Shown here piece by piece: positions 46,529-55,282 of a DNA stretch of 64,000 nt (its first letter is position 1; the number at the start of each line of letters is the position of its first letter). The position numbers and the translations under genes are program-made. Under the pieces are notes generated by a model, which was given only the letters and a program-made list of their open reading frames with translations, had not been told where the DNA came from and searched no databases. This DNA is from Lachnoanaerobaculum sanguinis (GTDB lineage: Bacteria > Bacillota > Clostridia > Lachnospirales > Lachnospiraceae): NCBI RefSeq assembly GCF_033242365.1, contig NZ_BTHK01000010.1, positions 1-64,000 of the forward strand. The letters run 5' to 3'.

Positions 46529-46555
46529 GGGCGTCACATATGTGATGCCCTTTTT
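46529..46555 (+). terminator. Terminator between fba and the convergent MFS gene
   Basis: An 11-bp stem, GGGCGTCACAT with ATGTGATGCCC (one G-U), is followed by TTTTT. On the other strand the stem is followed by TAAAATTTT, so it could also stop transcription from the MFS gene. Confidence 0.93.
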
Positions 46556-46561
46556 ACATGT

Positions 46562-47728
46562 CTATTTTTCAAATTTATAATTTATGCATGATAATATAAA
46601 TATCAGTATTGCATTTACAATCAGCATAAAAACCGCAGTACTCATATTAAAGGTATTGGAAATAACGCCTAAGATATATGGAGTTATGATTCCGCCGATC
46701 GCTGTAAGTGCTGTAAAAATTGTCATTGCAAAAGCGGAACCGTGTAATGACTCCTTTGAAACGGCATAACTTAGCGGAAATACCGGTGCCATAAAAAGTC
46801 CTAAAATAAATAATGATATTACAATAATAAAAACATTTTTGGTTGAGATAAGCATAATAAAGCCTGTCAAAAGTCCTAGTGAGTCAAATACCATTATTTT
46901 TTTCGGAGATATATTTTGACTTATTTTGGCTATAAAAAGTCTTGAAATCAAAATGGCAATCCAGGTAATCGAAACAAGGGTGGTTGCAAGTGAAATGCTC
47001 ATAATACCCGTATCCTTCAGATAAGTGATAAACCATCCGTTTACGCTGTATTCAAATCCCAGGTAGAAAAATAAAAGTATTGTATTTATATAAAACTTTT
47101 TATCTTTAAAAAATTGCGTATCTTTATTTGTTCCGTTTGCAACCGAGCCTTTGGCATTATTTTTATAAAAAAGAAGAGTATCATTATCGGTTGTAAAAAA
47201 TCCTGCTACGACCAAAGCCGCAATAATTGCTATAAGTCCCAAAATATATCGCCAATTAAATCCCAGATAAAGAATAAATGACAGCAGGAAAGGTGATATA
47301 AATGCACCTATTGCGAACATGGCGTTAAGTATTGCACCCTTGGGAGCGGGATTTTCATACATATTATTTACATAGTAATTATTAAAAAGTGTAATTGATT
47401 CCTTTGTAAGTCCGAGGATAAGCATCAATATATTAATGATTATCAAGGGAGGTGTATTTATTAAAATAACAAAACTGAGGAATGACAAACAGGTCATAAG
47501 TGTTATACTGAATTTATCACCAAGTTTTGCAGACAGTGCGGTATATAAGAAACTTCCGAAAAAATTTCCGATATAAAAGAAAGTCAGTATACTGCCTGCA
47601 CCTATGTAGTCAAGTCCTATTTCTCTCATAAGATGAGGCAAAGTTGCACCGATGATAAGAGTTGCCATGCCGCTGAAAAAATAGCCAAGGCAACATCTTA
47701 AAAAAATCTGTTCACGATTCTTTTCCAT
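46562..47728 (-). CDS. Major facilitator superfamily transporter
   Basis: A 388-residue protein with about 12 hydrophobic segments. The N-terminal half has FFSGMATLIIGATLPHLM and, between helices 2 and 3, AKLGDKFS as the MFS motif A equivalent. I see nothing that fixes its substrate; the fold resembles sugar or drug/proton antiporter branches (FucP-like or tetracycline-like) without clear assignment. It starts at ATG 47728 with AAGGA seven bases before, and is one of only three minus-strand genes in the window, divergent from rarA. Confidence 0.85.
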   Translation of the reverse strand: MEKNREQIFLRCCLGYFFSGMATLIIGATLPHLMREIGLDYIGAGSILTFFYIGNFFGSFLYTALSAKLGDKFSITLMTCLSFLSFVILINTPPLIIINILMLILGLTKESITLFNNYYVNNMYENPAPKGAILNAMFAIGAFISPFLLSFILYLGFNWRYILGLIAIIAALVVAGFFTTDNDTLLFYKNNAKGSVANGTNKDTQFFKDKKFYINTILLFFYLGFEYSVNGWFITYLKDTGIMSISLATTLVSITWIAILISRLFIAKISQNISPKKIMVFDSLGLLTGFIMLISTKNVFIIVISLFILGLFMAPVFPLSYAVSKESLHGSAFAMTIFTALTAIGGIITPYILGVISNTFNMSTAVFMLIVNAILIFILSCINYKFEK

Positions 47729-47799
47729 AAATTATCCTTAAAAAATTAAATATAATACTATATTCTATCATATTACTTTATAAATTAATAACTCGATAT

Positions 47800-47827
47800 T
47801 TGACATTTGGAAAAAATGTGGTAAAGT
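47800..47827 (+). promoter_or_regulatory. Promoter for rarA
   Basis: A perfect TTGACA at 47800-47805 and TAAAGT at 47822-47827 are 16 bases apart, 27 bases before the rarA start. The leader is very short and holds a TGGAGA ribosome binding site. Confidence 0.7.
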
Positions 47828-47854
47828 AGTGGTAACAACCTACATGGAGAAAAA

Positions 47855-49177
47855 ATGGACTTATTTGATTATATGAAAGAAGTTAATGAAAAAGAGGATG
47901 CCCCGTTAGCTTCAAGATTAAGACCCGATTCTTTAGATTCGATAGTAGGGCAGGAACATATTTTGAGTAAAGATAAATTCTTATATAGGGCGATAAAGGC
48001 TGATAAACTGAGTTCGATTATATTCTTTGGTCCTCCGGGATGTGGAAAAACAACTATAGCAAAGATCATTGCAAATACCACCAAATCAAATTTTAAGCAA
48101 ATTAATGCCACTACGGCCGGTAAAAAAGAGATGGAAGAAGCGATATCTGAAGCTAAAATATCCTTTTCAATGTATAAGAAAAGAACTATTTTATTTATCG
48201 ATGAAATTCATAGATTTAATAAATCTCAACAAGACTACCTGCTGCCTTTTGTAGAAGACGGTACTGTAATTTTAATCGGAGCAACAACGGAAAATCCTTT
48301 CTTTGAGGTAAATAAGGCTTTGATTTCAAGATCAAGACTTTTGGAATTGAAACCGCTTTCATATCAGGATATAGAGACCATTTTAGATAGAGCAATTAAA
48401 GACAAAGAAAGAGGGATGGGAAGGTATGAAGTAGAAATTTCTAAAGAGGCTGTAGAATTCCTTTCTAAAAGCGCGGACGGTGATGCAAGAAGTGCATTGA
48501 ATGCTTTAGAACTTGCAATTCTTACAACAGATATTTCAGAAGACGGAAAGATTCATATTGATACAAATATCGTAAGTGAATGTATTCAAAAAAAGATAGT
48601 GAAGTATGATAAGGACGGAACAAATCATTATGATACCATATCGGCATTTATAAAAAGTATGAGAGGCTCGGATCCCGATGCGGTTATGTATTATCTGGCA
48701 AAAATGCTCTATGCAGGTGAAGATATAAAGTTTATAGCCAGAAGAATTATAATATGTGCGGCCGAGGATGTAGGCCTTGCAGATCCGAATGCTTTAAGTA
48801 TTGCGACCAATGCCTTTTTGGCAATTGAAAGAGTCGGTATGCCTGAGGCAAGGATAATTTTGGCTCAAGCTGCAAATTATATTGCTTGTGCGCCTAAGTC
48901 AAATTCATCATATCTTGCTATAAATGAAGCATTAAGATTTGTGAAGGAAAACGGTGATTTTGAAGTGCCAAAGCATATCAGAAACGCAAATTTTACGGGG
49001 GAAAAAGATATAGGAATAGGTGTGGGCTATAAATATGCTCATGACTATGAAAATCATTATGTTAAACAACAATACCTGCCTGATGAGATAAAAGATAAGG
49101 TGTTTTTTAATCTTACAGATATGGGATTTGAAAAATCAATCAAGGACTATTTTAATAAAATAAAAAAGGACAGATAA
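47855..49177 (+). CDS. rarA: Replication-associated recombination protein A (RarA/MgsA)
   Basis: AAA+ ATPase working at stalled replication forks. The N-terminus holds the clamp-loader-like APLASRLRPDSLDSIVGQEH, Walker A GPPGCGKT at residues 59-66, Walker B FIDEIH, sensor 1 in GATTENPFFEVN and arginine finger region ISRSR. The C-terminal tetramerisation domain is intact; 440 aa is normal. The gene is transcribed from its own promoter and is followed four bases later by rho. Confidence 0.94.
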   Translation: MDLFDYMKEVNEKEDAPLASRLRPDSLDSIVGQEHILSKDKFLYRAIKADKLSSIIFFGPPGCGKTTIAKIIANTTKSNFKQINATTAGKKEMEEAISEAKISFSMYKKRTILFIDEIHRFNKSQQDYLLPFVEDGTVILIGATTENPFFEVNKALISRSRLLELKPLSYQDIETILDRAIKDKERGMGRYEVEISKEAVEFLSKSADGDARSALNALELAILTTDISEDGKIHIDTNIVSECIQKKIVKYDKDGTNHYDTISAFIKSMRGSDPDAVMYYLAKMLYAGEDIKFIARRIIICAAEDVGLADPNALSIATNAFLAIERVGMPEARIILAQAANYIACAPKSNSSYLAINEALRFVKENGDFEVPKHIRNANFTGEKDIGIGVGYKYAHDYENHYVKQQYLPDEIKDKVFFNLTDMGFEKSIKDYFNKIKKDR

Positions 49178-49180
49178 TAT

Positions 49181-50878
49181 ATGCGAGAAAAGTTACAAAC
49201 TTTATCATTGGTACAGTTGAAAGAGATTGCAAAAGAACAGGGCTTTAAAGGAGTCAGCAATTTAAATAAGGCAAATATAATAGAGTTGTTAGTGGAGTTC
49301 TCCGAGAACCGAAGTAAAGAGGTTTCAAACAGTGAAGGAGGCTCGCCTGATATGACCGGAAAAGATAATTCATATCAAAGAGACGGATATGCCGGACAAA
49401 ACTATTCCGGTCAGAGTAATTATACAGGTCAAAGCAGAAGTACATATAACAGTGCACAAAGAAGCACTTCAAATCAAAGCAGAAATAACGGATATAATAA
49501 TACATATCAAAACGGACAAAGGTATAGCCAGGTAAGTGCTCAAGGCAATATGCCTAATTACTACCAAGGCCAGTACAATAATCAAAACCAGTATGTAAAT
49601 TCAAATCAATATGTAAATCAGTATCCTAACCAGTATCCGAATCAATATCCTTTACAAAATCAACCGGGATATAGAAATGAATACTATGATAATCGCTTCG
49701 GAGCGGGATTTGCAAGAGATTATCCTACAGACATAAGAGATCTGGATTCAGGTGAGATTGCGGAGGGTATACTTGAGGTAATGCCTGACGGTTTCGGATT
49801 TATAAGATGTGAAAATTTCTTACCGGGTGATAATGATGTGTATGTTTCTCCTGCACAGATTAAAAAGTTCAGAATGAAGACAGGTGATGTGGTATCGGGA
49901 ATTAAAAAAATAAAAACCGCCTCAGAAAAGTTTGCGGCACTTTTATATATAAATACTGTAAACTCCTTCCCTCCTGAGACTTTGGAAACAAGACCTAATT
50001 TTGAGGATTTGACACCTATTTTCCCAAACAGCAGAATACATTTGGCAAATGATGATTCCGCATCAAAAGCTATGAGAATAGTTGATTTGCTCTCACCTAT
50101 AGGCAGAGGACAAAGAGGTATGATAGTTTCACAGCCAAAGGCAGGTAAGACTACGCTTTTAAAGGAAATAGCAAAGTCTATTACAACAAATCAAAAGGAT
50201 ATGCATCTTATTATTCTGCTTATAGATGAGAGACCTGAAGAGGTTACAGATATCAAAGAGGCAATAGTAGGAGAAAACGTGGAAGTTATATATTCCACAT
50301 TTGATGAACTTCCGGACAGACATAAGAGAGTTTCCGAGATGGTTATTGAGAGAGCAAAAAGACTTGTGGAGCACGGAAAGGATGTAATGATATTGCTGGA
50401 TTCCATTACAAGACTTGCAAGAGCTTACAATCTTACAATAGCACCAAGCGGAAGGACGCTTTCAGGAGGACTTGACCCTGCGGCGCTTCATATGCCTAAG
50501 CGTTTCTTCGGAACGGCAAGAAATATAAGAGAGGGCGGAAGTCTCACAATACTTGCAACAGCTTTGGTAGATACCGGAAGCAGAATGGACGATGTTGTAT
50601 TTGAGGAGTTTAAGGGTACAGGAAATATGGAACTTGTACTTAACAGAAAGCTCTCTGAAAAGAGAATCTTCCCTGCTATAGATGTTTTAAAGAGCTCTAC
50701 AAGAAGAGATGATTTATTATTGAGCAAGGAAGAGGCCGAAGTGGTTAGTATAATCAGAAAGTCCACAGATCTGGCAAAGCCTGATGAAGTGGCCGAAAGA
50801 ATTATCGAAGAATTCAATTCAACAAAAAACAATGAAGAACTTGTTGAAAAAATATTGGCAAACGGCCAATTGATGTAA
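49181..50878 (+). CDS. rho: Transcription termination factor Rho with Q/N/Y-rich insert
   Basis: Hexameric RNA helicase that ends transcription on unstructured C-rich RNA. Domains in order: N-terminal helical domain (residues 1-48, LVQLKEIAKEQGFKG), a disordered stretch rich in Gln, Asn, Tyr and Ser (about 50-183), an OB/cold-shock-type RNA-binding domain (about 188-255, EGILEVMPDGFGFIR), and the ATPase domain with K323 in the Walker A PKAGKT. The insert makes it 565 aa against about 420 in E. coli. Inserts here are common in Clostridia, but the Q/N composition is notable. It shares the rarA transcript and ends in a strong intrinsic terminator. Confidence 0.96.
   Translation: MREKLQTLSLVQLKEIAKEQGFKGVSNLNKANIIELLVEFSENRSKEVSNSEGGSPDMTGKDNSYQRDGYAGQNYSGQSNYTGQSRSTYNSAQRSTSNQSRNNGYNNTYQNGQRYSQVSAQGNMPNYYQGQYNNQNQYVNSNQYVNQYPNQYPNQYPLQNQPGYRNEYYDNRFGAGFARDYPTDIRDLDSGEIAEGILEVMPDGFGFIRCENFLPGDNDVYVSPAQIKKFRMKTGDVVSGIKKIKTASEKFAALLYINTVNSFPPETLETRPNFEDLTPIFPNSRIHLANDDSASKAMRIVDLLSPIGRGQRGMIVSQPKAGKTTLLKEIAKSITTNQKDMHLIILLIDERPEEVTDIKEAIVGENVEVIYSTFDELPDRHKRVSEMVIERAKRLVEHGKDVMILLDSITRLARAYNLTIAPSGRTLSGGLDPAALHMPKRFFGTARNIREGGSLTILATALVDTGSRMDDVVFEEFKGTGNMELVLNRKLSEKRIFPAIDVLKSSTRRDDLLLSKEEAEVVSIIRKSTDLAKPDEVAERIIEEFNSTKNNEELVEKILANGQLM
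49589..49651 (+). repeat. Degenerate 12-bp coding repeat (QYVN/QYPN) in rho
   Basis: Tandem and near-tandem codon blocks CAR-TAT-GTA-AAT and CAR-TAT-CCN-AAY encode five QY-containing units in the disordered part of Rho. It is a short low-complexity coding repeat, likely to vary in number between strains. Confidence 0.8.
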
Positions 50879-50891
50879 AATAAAGTATGAA

Positions 50892-50927
50892 TGTAACAGT
50901 TTGGTTTTGCCGGACTGTTACATTTTT
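50892..50927 (+). terminator. Intrinsic terminator after rho
   Basis: A 13-bp stem (TGTAACAGTTTGG with CCGGACTGTTACA, two G-U pairs) and a 5-base loop are followed by TTTTT. It ends 17 bases before the parE start codon, leaving no space for a separate promoter. Confidence 0.92.
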
Positions 50928-50943
50928 GTAAAAGTGAGGTTTT

Positions 50944-52857
50944 ATGCAGGACTATAATGCAGGCAGTATTACAGTACTTGAAGGACTTGAGGCTGTTAGA
51001 GTAAGACCGGGTATGTATATCGGTGGAGTCGGTGTAAAGGGGTTAAACCATCTTATTTATGAGATAATGGATAATTCTATTGATGAACATTTGGCCGGAT
51101 TTTGTAAAAATATATGGGTGACTTTAAATGCGGACGGCTCATGTACCGTGAAGGATGACGGTAGAGGAATACCGGTTGAGATGCATCAAAAAGGTATTTC
51201 AGCGGAAAGAGTTGTATTGTCCACCTTGCATGCAGGCGGAAAATTTGATAATGAATCATATAAAACCAGTGGTGGATTGCATGGTGTAGGTTCATCAGTG
51301 GTTAATGCTTTGTCCAATTTCCTTGATATAAAAATATCAAGAGACGGATTTATACATTATGACAGATATGAAAAGGGTATACCTACAGTAGAATTAAAAA
51401 ACGGACTTTTGCCAACTATAGGAAAAACAAGAAATACAGGTACTGAAATTACATTTCTACCTGATGATACTATCTTTGAAGTTACAAAGTTTAAGGCTGA
51501 CTGGTTGAAATCCAGAATGCATGAAAGTGCATACTTAAATCCCGGCCTTATGTTGCATTTCAAAAACTTAAGAGATAATGAACATGAAGAAACAGTTTTC
51601 CATGAACCCGAAGGCATAGTGGCATATGTAAAAGAGCTTAATAAGGGCAAGGAAGTAATGCATGCTCCTATACTTTACAAAGGAGTATGTGACAATATAG
51701 ATGTGGAAATAGCCATACAGTTCGTGGATGCATTTGAGGAGAATATACTGGGATTTTGTAATAATATATTTACTCAAGAAGGCGGTACACATATAGCCGG
51801 ATTCAAGACAAAGTTTACAGGTCTTATAAATACCTATGCAAGAGATCTCGGTATATTAAAGGATAAGGACAGCAATTTTACCGGTGCGGATACCAGAAAC
51901 GGTATGACCGCCATTATCAGTGTAAAGCATCCGAATCCTATGTTTGAAGGACAGACAAAGACAAAACTTGCATCGGCCGATGCCACAAGGGCTGTACTTA
52001 CGGTTACAGGGGATGAGCTTACAAGGTTTTTTGACAGGAATGTAGATGTGGTAAAAGCTATAATTTCCTGTGCGGAAAAATCCGCCAAGATAAGGAAGGC
52101 TGAGGAAAGAGCCAAGACAAATATGCTCACAAAATCAAAGTTTTCATTTGAGTCAAACGGAAAACTTGCAAACTGTGAGTCAAAAGATCCAAGCAAATGT
52201 GAGATATTTATAGTAGAGGGAGATTCTGCCGGCGGTTCCGCAAAGACTGCAAGAAACAGAAATTTTCAGGCTATTTTACCGATAAGAGGTAAGATATTAA
52301 ATGTTGAGAAGGCTTCTATAGATAAGGTACTTGCAAATGCAGAGATAAAAACAATGATAAATACTTTCGGTTGTGGATTTTCTGAAGGCTATGGCAATGA
52401 TTTTGATATTTCAAAACTTCGTTATGACAAGATAATACTTATGACCGATGCGGACGTGGACGGAAGTCATATAGATACTCTGCTTTTGACCTTCCTCTAC
52501 AGATTTATGCCTGAGCTTATATATGACGGACATGTATATATTGCAATGCCGCCGCTTTTTAAAGTGGTACCGAAAAGAGGTGAGGGCATTTATCTATATG
52601 ATGAAAAAGCACTGGAAGATTATAAAAAGAAACATAAGGACAATTTCACTCTGCAAAGATATAAGGGACTTGGAGAGATGGATGCCGAACAGCTTTGGGA
52701 GACAACTCTTGACCCTGAAAGAAGAGTGCTCAAAAAAGTTGAAATAGAAGATGCAAGACTTGCAAGTGAAGTAACTGAGCTTTTAATGGGATCCGATGTG
52801 GCTCCGAGAAGAAACTTTATACATGAGCATGCAAGAGAAGCGGTAATTGATGCATAG
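50944..52857 (+). CDS. parE: Type IIA topoisomerase subunit B (ParE-like)
   Basis: ATPase subunit of a type II topoisomerase, probably topoisomerase IV, which separates daughter chromosomes. The GHKL ATPase domain shows DNSIDEHLAG, DDGRGIPVE and the GGLHGVGSSVVNALS loop; the TOPRIM domain shows EGDSAGGSAK and the metal-binding MTDADVDGSHI. 637 aa. I call ParE rather than GyrB because gyrase genes usually lie by the replication origin and the partner looks like ParC; this is inference. GTGAGG is four bases before ATG 50944. parC follows after eight bases. Confidence 0.88.
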   Translation: MQDYNAGSITVLEGLEAVRVRPGMYIGGVGVKGLNHLIYEIMDNSIDEHLAGFCKNIWVTLNADGSCTVKDDGRGIPVEMHQKGISAERVVLSTLHAGGKFDNESYKTSGGLHGVGSSVVNALSNFLDIKISRDGFIHYDRYEKGIPTVELKNGLLPTIGKTRNTGTEITFLPDDTIFEVTKFKADWLKSRMHESAYLNPGLMLHFKNLRDNEHEETVFHEPEGIVAYVKELNKGKEVMHAPILYKGVCDNIDVEIAIQFVDAFEENILGFCNNIFTQEGGTHIAGFKTKFTGLINTYARDLGILKDKDSNFTGADTRNGMTAIISVKHPNPMFEGQTKTKLASADATRAVLTVTGDELTRFFDRNVDVVKAIISCAEKSAKIRKAEERAKTNMLTKSKFSFESNGKLANCESKDPSKCEIFIVEGDSAGGSAKTARNRNFQAILPIRGKILNVEKASIDKVLANAEIKTMINTFGCGFSEGYGNDFDISKLRYDKIILMTDADVDGSHIDTLLLTFLYRFMPELIYDGHVYIAMPPLFKVVPKRGEGIYLYDEKALEDYKKKHKDNFTLQRYKGLGEMDAEQLWETTLDPERRVLKKVEIEDARLASEVTELLMGSDVAPRRNFIHEHAREAVIDA

Positions 52858-52865
52858 GAGGGTAT

Positions 52866-55103
52866 ATGGCTGAGAAGATATTGCGAACGGAATATTCGGA
52901 GGAAATGCAAAAATCCTATCTGGATTATTCTATGAGTGTTATAACCGCAAGGGCTATACCTGATGCGAGAGACGGTCTAAAGCCTGTACAAAGAAGAGTT
53001 TTATATGATATGAGTGAACTGAGAATATTCAGTGACAGACCGCATCGTAAGTCTGCAAGAATAGTCGGAGATACCATGGGTAAATATCACCCGCATGGTG
53101 ACAGTTCGATATATGAAACTTTGGTTGTTTTGAGTCAGGACTTTAAAAAAGGAATGCCTTTAATAGACGGTCACGGAAACTTCGGTTCTATAGAAGGAGA
53201 CGGAGCCGCGGCAATGAGATACACCGAAGCGAAGCTTGCAAAATTTGCTGAGGAAGTTTATTTAAAGGACCTTGATAAGACTGTTGAATTTATTTCAAAT
53301 TATGATGAGACAGAAAAAGAACCTGCGGTTTTGCCTGTAAGAGTACCTAATCTTTTGATAAACGGTGCGGAGGGTATTGCGGTAGGTATGTCAACCTCAA
53401 TTCCTACACATAATCTGCTTGAAGTATGTAATACCTGTATTGCCTATATTAAAAACAGGAATATAGATACTAAAGGACTTTTGGAAGTACTGCACGGTCC
53501 GGATTTTCCTACAGGCGGCATTATTGCAAATAAAAAGGATTTGCTTGATATCTATGAAACAGGTAACGGAAAGCTAAAGCTGCGAGGAAAGATAGAAGTA
53601 GAGCTTGGAAGAAAAAAAGCTGACAAGGACAAGCTGATAATTTCTGAGATTCCATATACTATGATCGGTGCCGGAATAAACAAGTTTTTAGTGGATGTGG
53701 CAAATCTTGTGGAGAGTAAGAAGCTCTCGGATGTAGTGGATATCAGCAATCAATCCGATAAAAACGGTACGAGAATAGTTCTGGAGCTTAGAAAAGATGC
53801 GGATATTGAAAAGATAAAGAACATCCTTTATAAGAAAACCAAGCTTGAAGATACATTCGGAGTAAATATGCTTGCGATTGTAGACGGAAGGCCTGAGATT
53901 CTTTCATTAAGAGATATTTTAAAAAATTACCTTGAGTTTCAGTATGAAATCACTACAAAAAAATACAATATACTCTTAAATAAAGAGCTTGAAAAGAAGG
54001 AAATACAGGAAGGTCTTATAAAGGCTGTAGACGTTATCGATCTTATCATTGCCATACTTCGCGGTTCCAAAAATCTGACTCAGGCAAAAAAATGCCTTAC
54101 GTCCGGTGATACCACAGGTATAAACTTTAAGGTTAAGGCGCTTGAAAAGGATGCTAAGAAGCTTTCATTTACCGAGAAGCAGGCGCAGGCGATTCTTGAT
54201 ATGAGACTTTATAAGCTTATAGGTCTTGAGATAGAGGCTCTTTTAAAGGACAATGCGACTACTCTTAAAAATATAGAGGAATATGAGAATATTTTAAAAG
54301 ATCATAAAAATATGGATAAGCTCTTTATAAAGGATCTTGAAAAGATCAAAAGAGATTTTGCTATTCCAAGAAAAACCTTGATAGAGGATGCAAAGGAAGC
54401 TGTTTATATTGAGGAGCCAATAGCAAGTGAAGAGGTTATCTTTGTTATGGATAAATTCGGATATTGCAAGATACTTGACAGAAATACTTTTGATAAGAAT
54501 GCGGAAACTGTGGAAAGTGAAAATATCCATGTATTTCCTGTGATGAATACGGATAGAATATGTATTTTCTCTAATGCAGGTGTATTATACAAATTCAAGG
54601 CTATGGATCCCGGTGTTTCAAAGCTTAGAGATAAGGGAACCCCTATTGATAATTTAACTAAATTTGACAGCAGCAATGAAGAGATACTTCTGGCAGTCAG
54701 TGAGGACAGTATGAAGGGAAACCTTATTTTAATGCTGACTAAAAACGGATATATAAAGAAAGTTTCCGGTGAAGAATTCAAAACAAATAATAAGCAGGTT
54801 GCCTCTACAAAGCTGAATAATGATGATGTGCTTATAGGTGTAAAAATGCTTGGTGCGGCATCAAATACAGATTTATGTATTGTAAGTGATGCAGGATATA
54901 TTTTAAGATTTAATGTTTCAGAGGTAAATGAATTTAAAAAGAGTACCAGGGGAGAGAAGGCAATTACACTTGGATATAATGAATTTGTTGAGAATTTGTA
55001 TCTTACAAACGAGGTTGGACTTGCAAGCGTATCCGGAAAAGAAGTTAATTTAAGTAAAGTTAAACTTAGCCATAGAGGTTATAAGGGGCAAAAAATCAAA
55101 TAA
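52866..55103 (+). CDS. parC: Type IIA topoisomerase subunit A (ParC-like)
   Basis: DNA-cleaving subunit with catalytic Y119 in AAAMRYTEAK and the DNA-gate helix HPHGDSSIYE, with S80 and E84 at the positions numbered as in E. coli ParC. The C-terminal beta-pinwheel is degenerate and has no clear GyrA box (QRRGGKG); the nearest is KKSTRGEKA, which argues for ParC. 745 aa is shorter than typical GyrA. GGAGG supports ATG 52866. No canonical terminator follows; a hairpin without U-tract lies 40 bases downstream. Confidence 0.88.
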   Translation: MAEKILRTEYSEEMQKSYLDYSMSVITARAIPDARDGLKPVQRRVLYDMSELRIFSDRPHRKSARIVGDTMGKYHPHGDSSIYETLVVLSQDFKKGMPLIDGHGNFGSIEGDGAAAMRYTEAKLAKFAEEVYLKDLDKTVEFISNYDETEKEPAVLPVRVPNLLINGAEGIAVGMSTSIPTHNLLEVCNTCIAYIKNRNIDTKGLLEVLHGPDFPTGGIIANKKDLLDIYETGNGKLKLRGKIEVELGRKKADKDKLIISEIPYTMIGAGINKFLVDVANLVESKKLSDVVDISNQSDKNGTRIVLELRKDADIEKIKNILYKKTKLEDTFGVNMLAIVDGRPEILSLRDILKNYLEFQYEITTKKYNILLNKELEKKEIQEGLIKAVDVIDLIIAILRGSKNLTQAKKCLTSGDTTGINFKVKALEKDAKKLSFTEKQAQAILDMRLYKLIGLEIEALLKDNATTLKNIEEYENILKDHKNMDKLFIKDLEKIKRDFAIPRKTLIEDAKEAVYIEEPIASEEVIFVMDKFGYCKILDRNTFDKNAETVESENIHVFPVMNTDRICIFSNAGVLYKFKAMDPGVSKLRDKGTPIDNLTKFDSSNEEILLAVSEDSMKGNLILMLTKNGYIKKVSGEEFKTNNKQVASTKLNNDDVLIGVKMLGAASNTDLCIVSDAGYILRFNVSEVNEFKKSTRGEKAITLGYNEFVENLYLTNEVGLASVSGKEVNLSKVKLSHRGYKGQKIK

Positions 55104-55142
55104 TATTTTGTAAAAACAGACAAGTAAAATAAAATGTCTCTG

Positions 55143-55166
55143 TCAGGCGTACAAATGTGCGCCTGA
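55143..55166. other. Perfect hairpin without a U-tract, downstream of parC
   Basis: TCAGGCGTACA and TGTGCGCCTGA form an 11-bp stem with one G-U pair and a two-base centre. On the plus strand it is followed by TGCGAAAAAATGC, not by T residues. It might work with Rho, as a processing site, or as a protein-binding inverted repeat. Confidence 0.6.
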
Positions 55167-55179
55167 TGCGAAAAAATGC

Positions 55180-55208
55180 TTGCAATATTATTTATTGTGT
55201 ACTATGAT
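55180..55208 (+). promoter_or_regulatory. Promoter for asd
   Basis: TTGCAA at 55180-55185 and TATGAT at 55203-55208 are 17 bases apart, 74 bases before the asd start codon. The leader of about 65 bases is too short for a lysine riboswitch. Confidence 0.65.
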
Positions 55209-55282
55209 TGCAACCAGTTAAAAATAATAGTCCACAAGATTTATGAACTGTTATTCAAAATAAACAGATATGGAGAGATAAT

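Noticed and set aside
55104..55282. Lysine riboswitch before asd
   Set aside because: The leader after the predicted promoter is only about 65 bases, far shorter than the lysine aptamer, and I see none of its stems.
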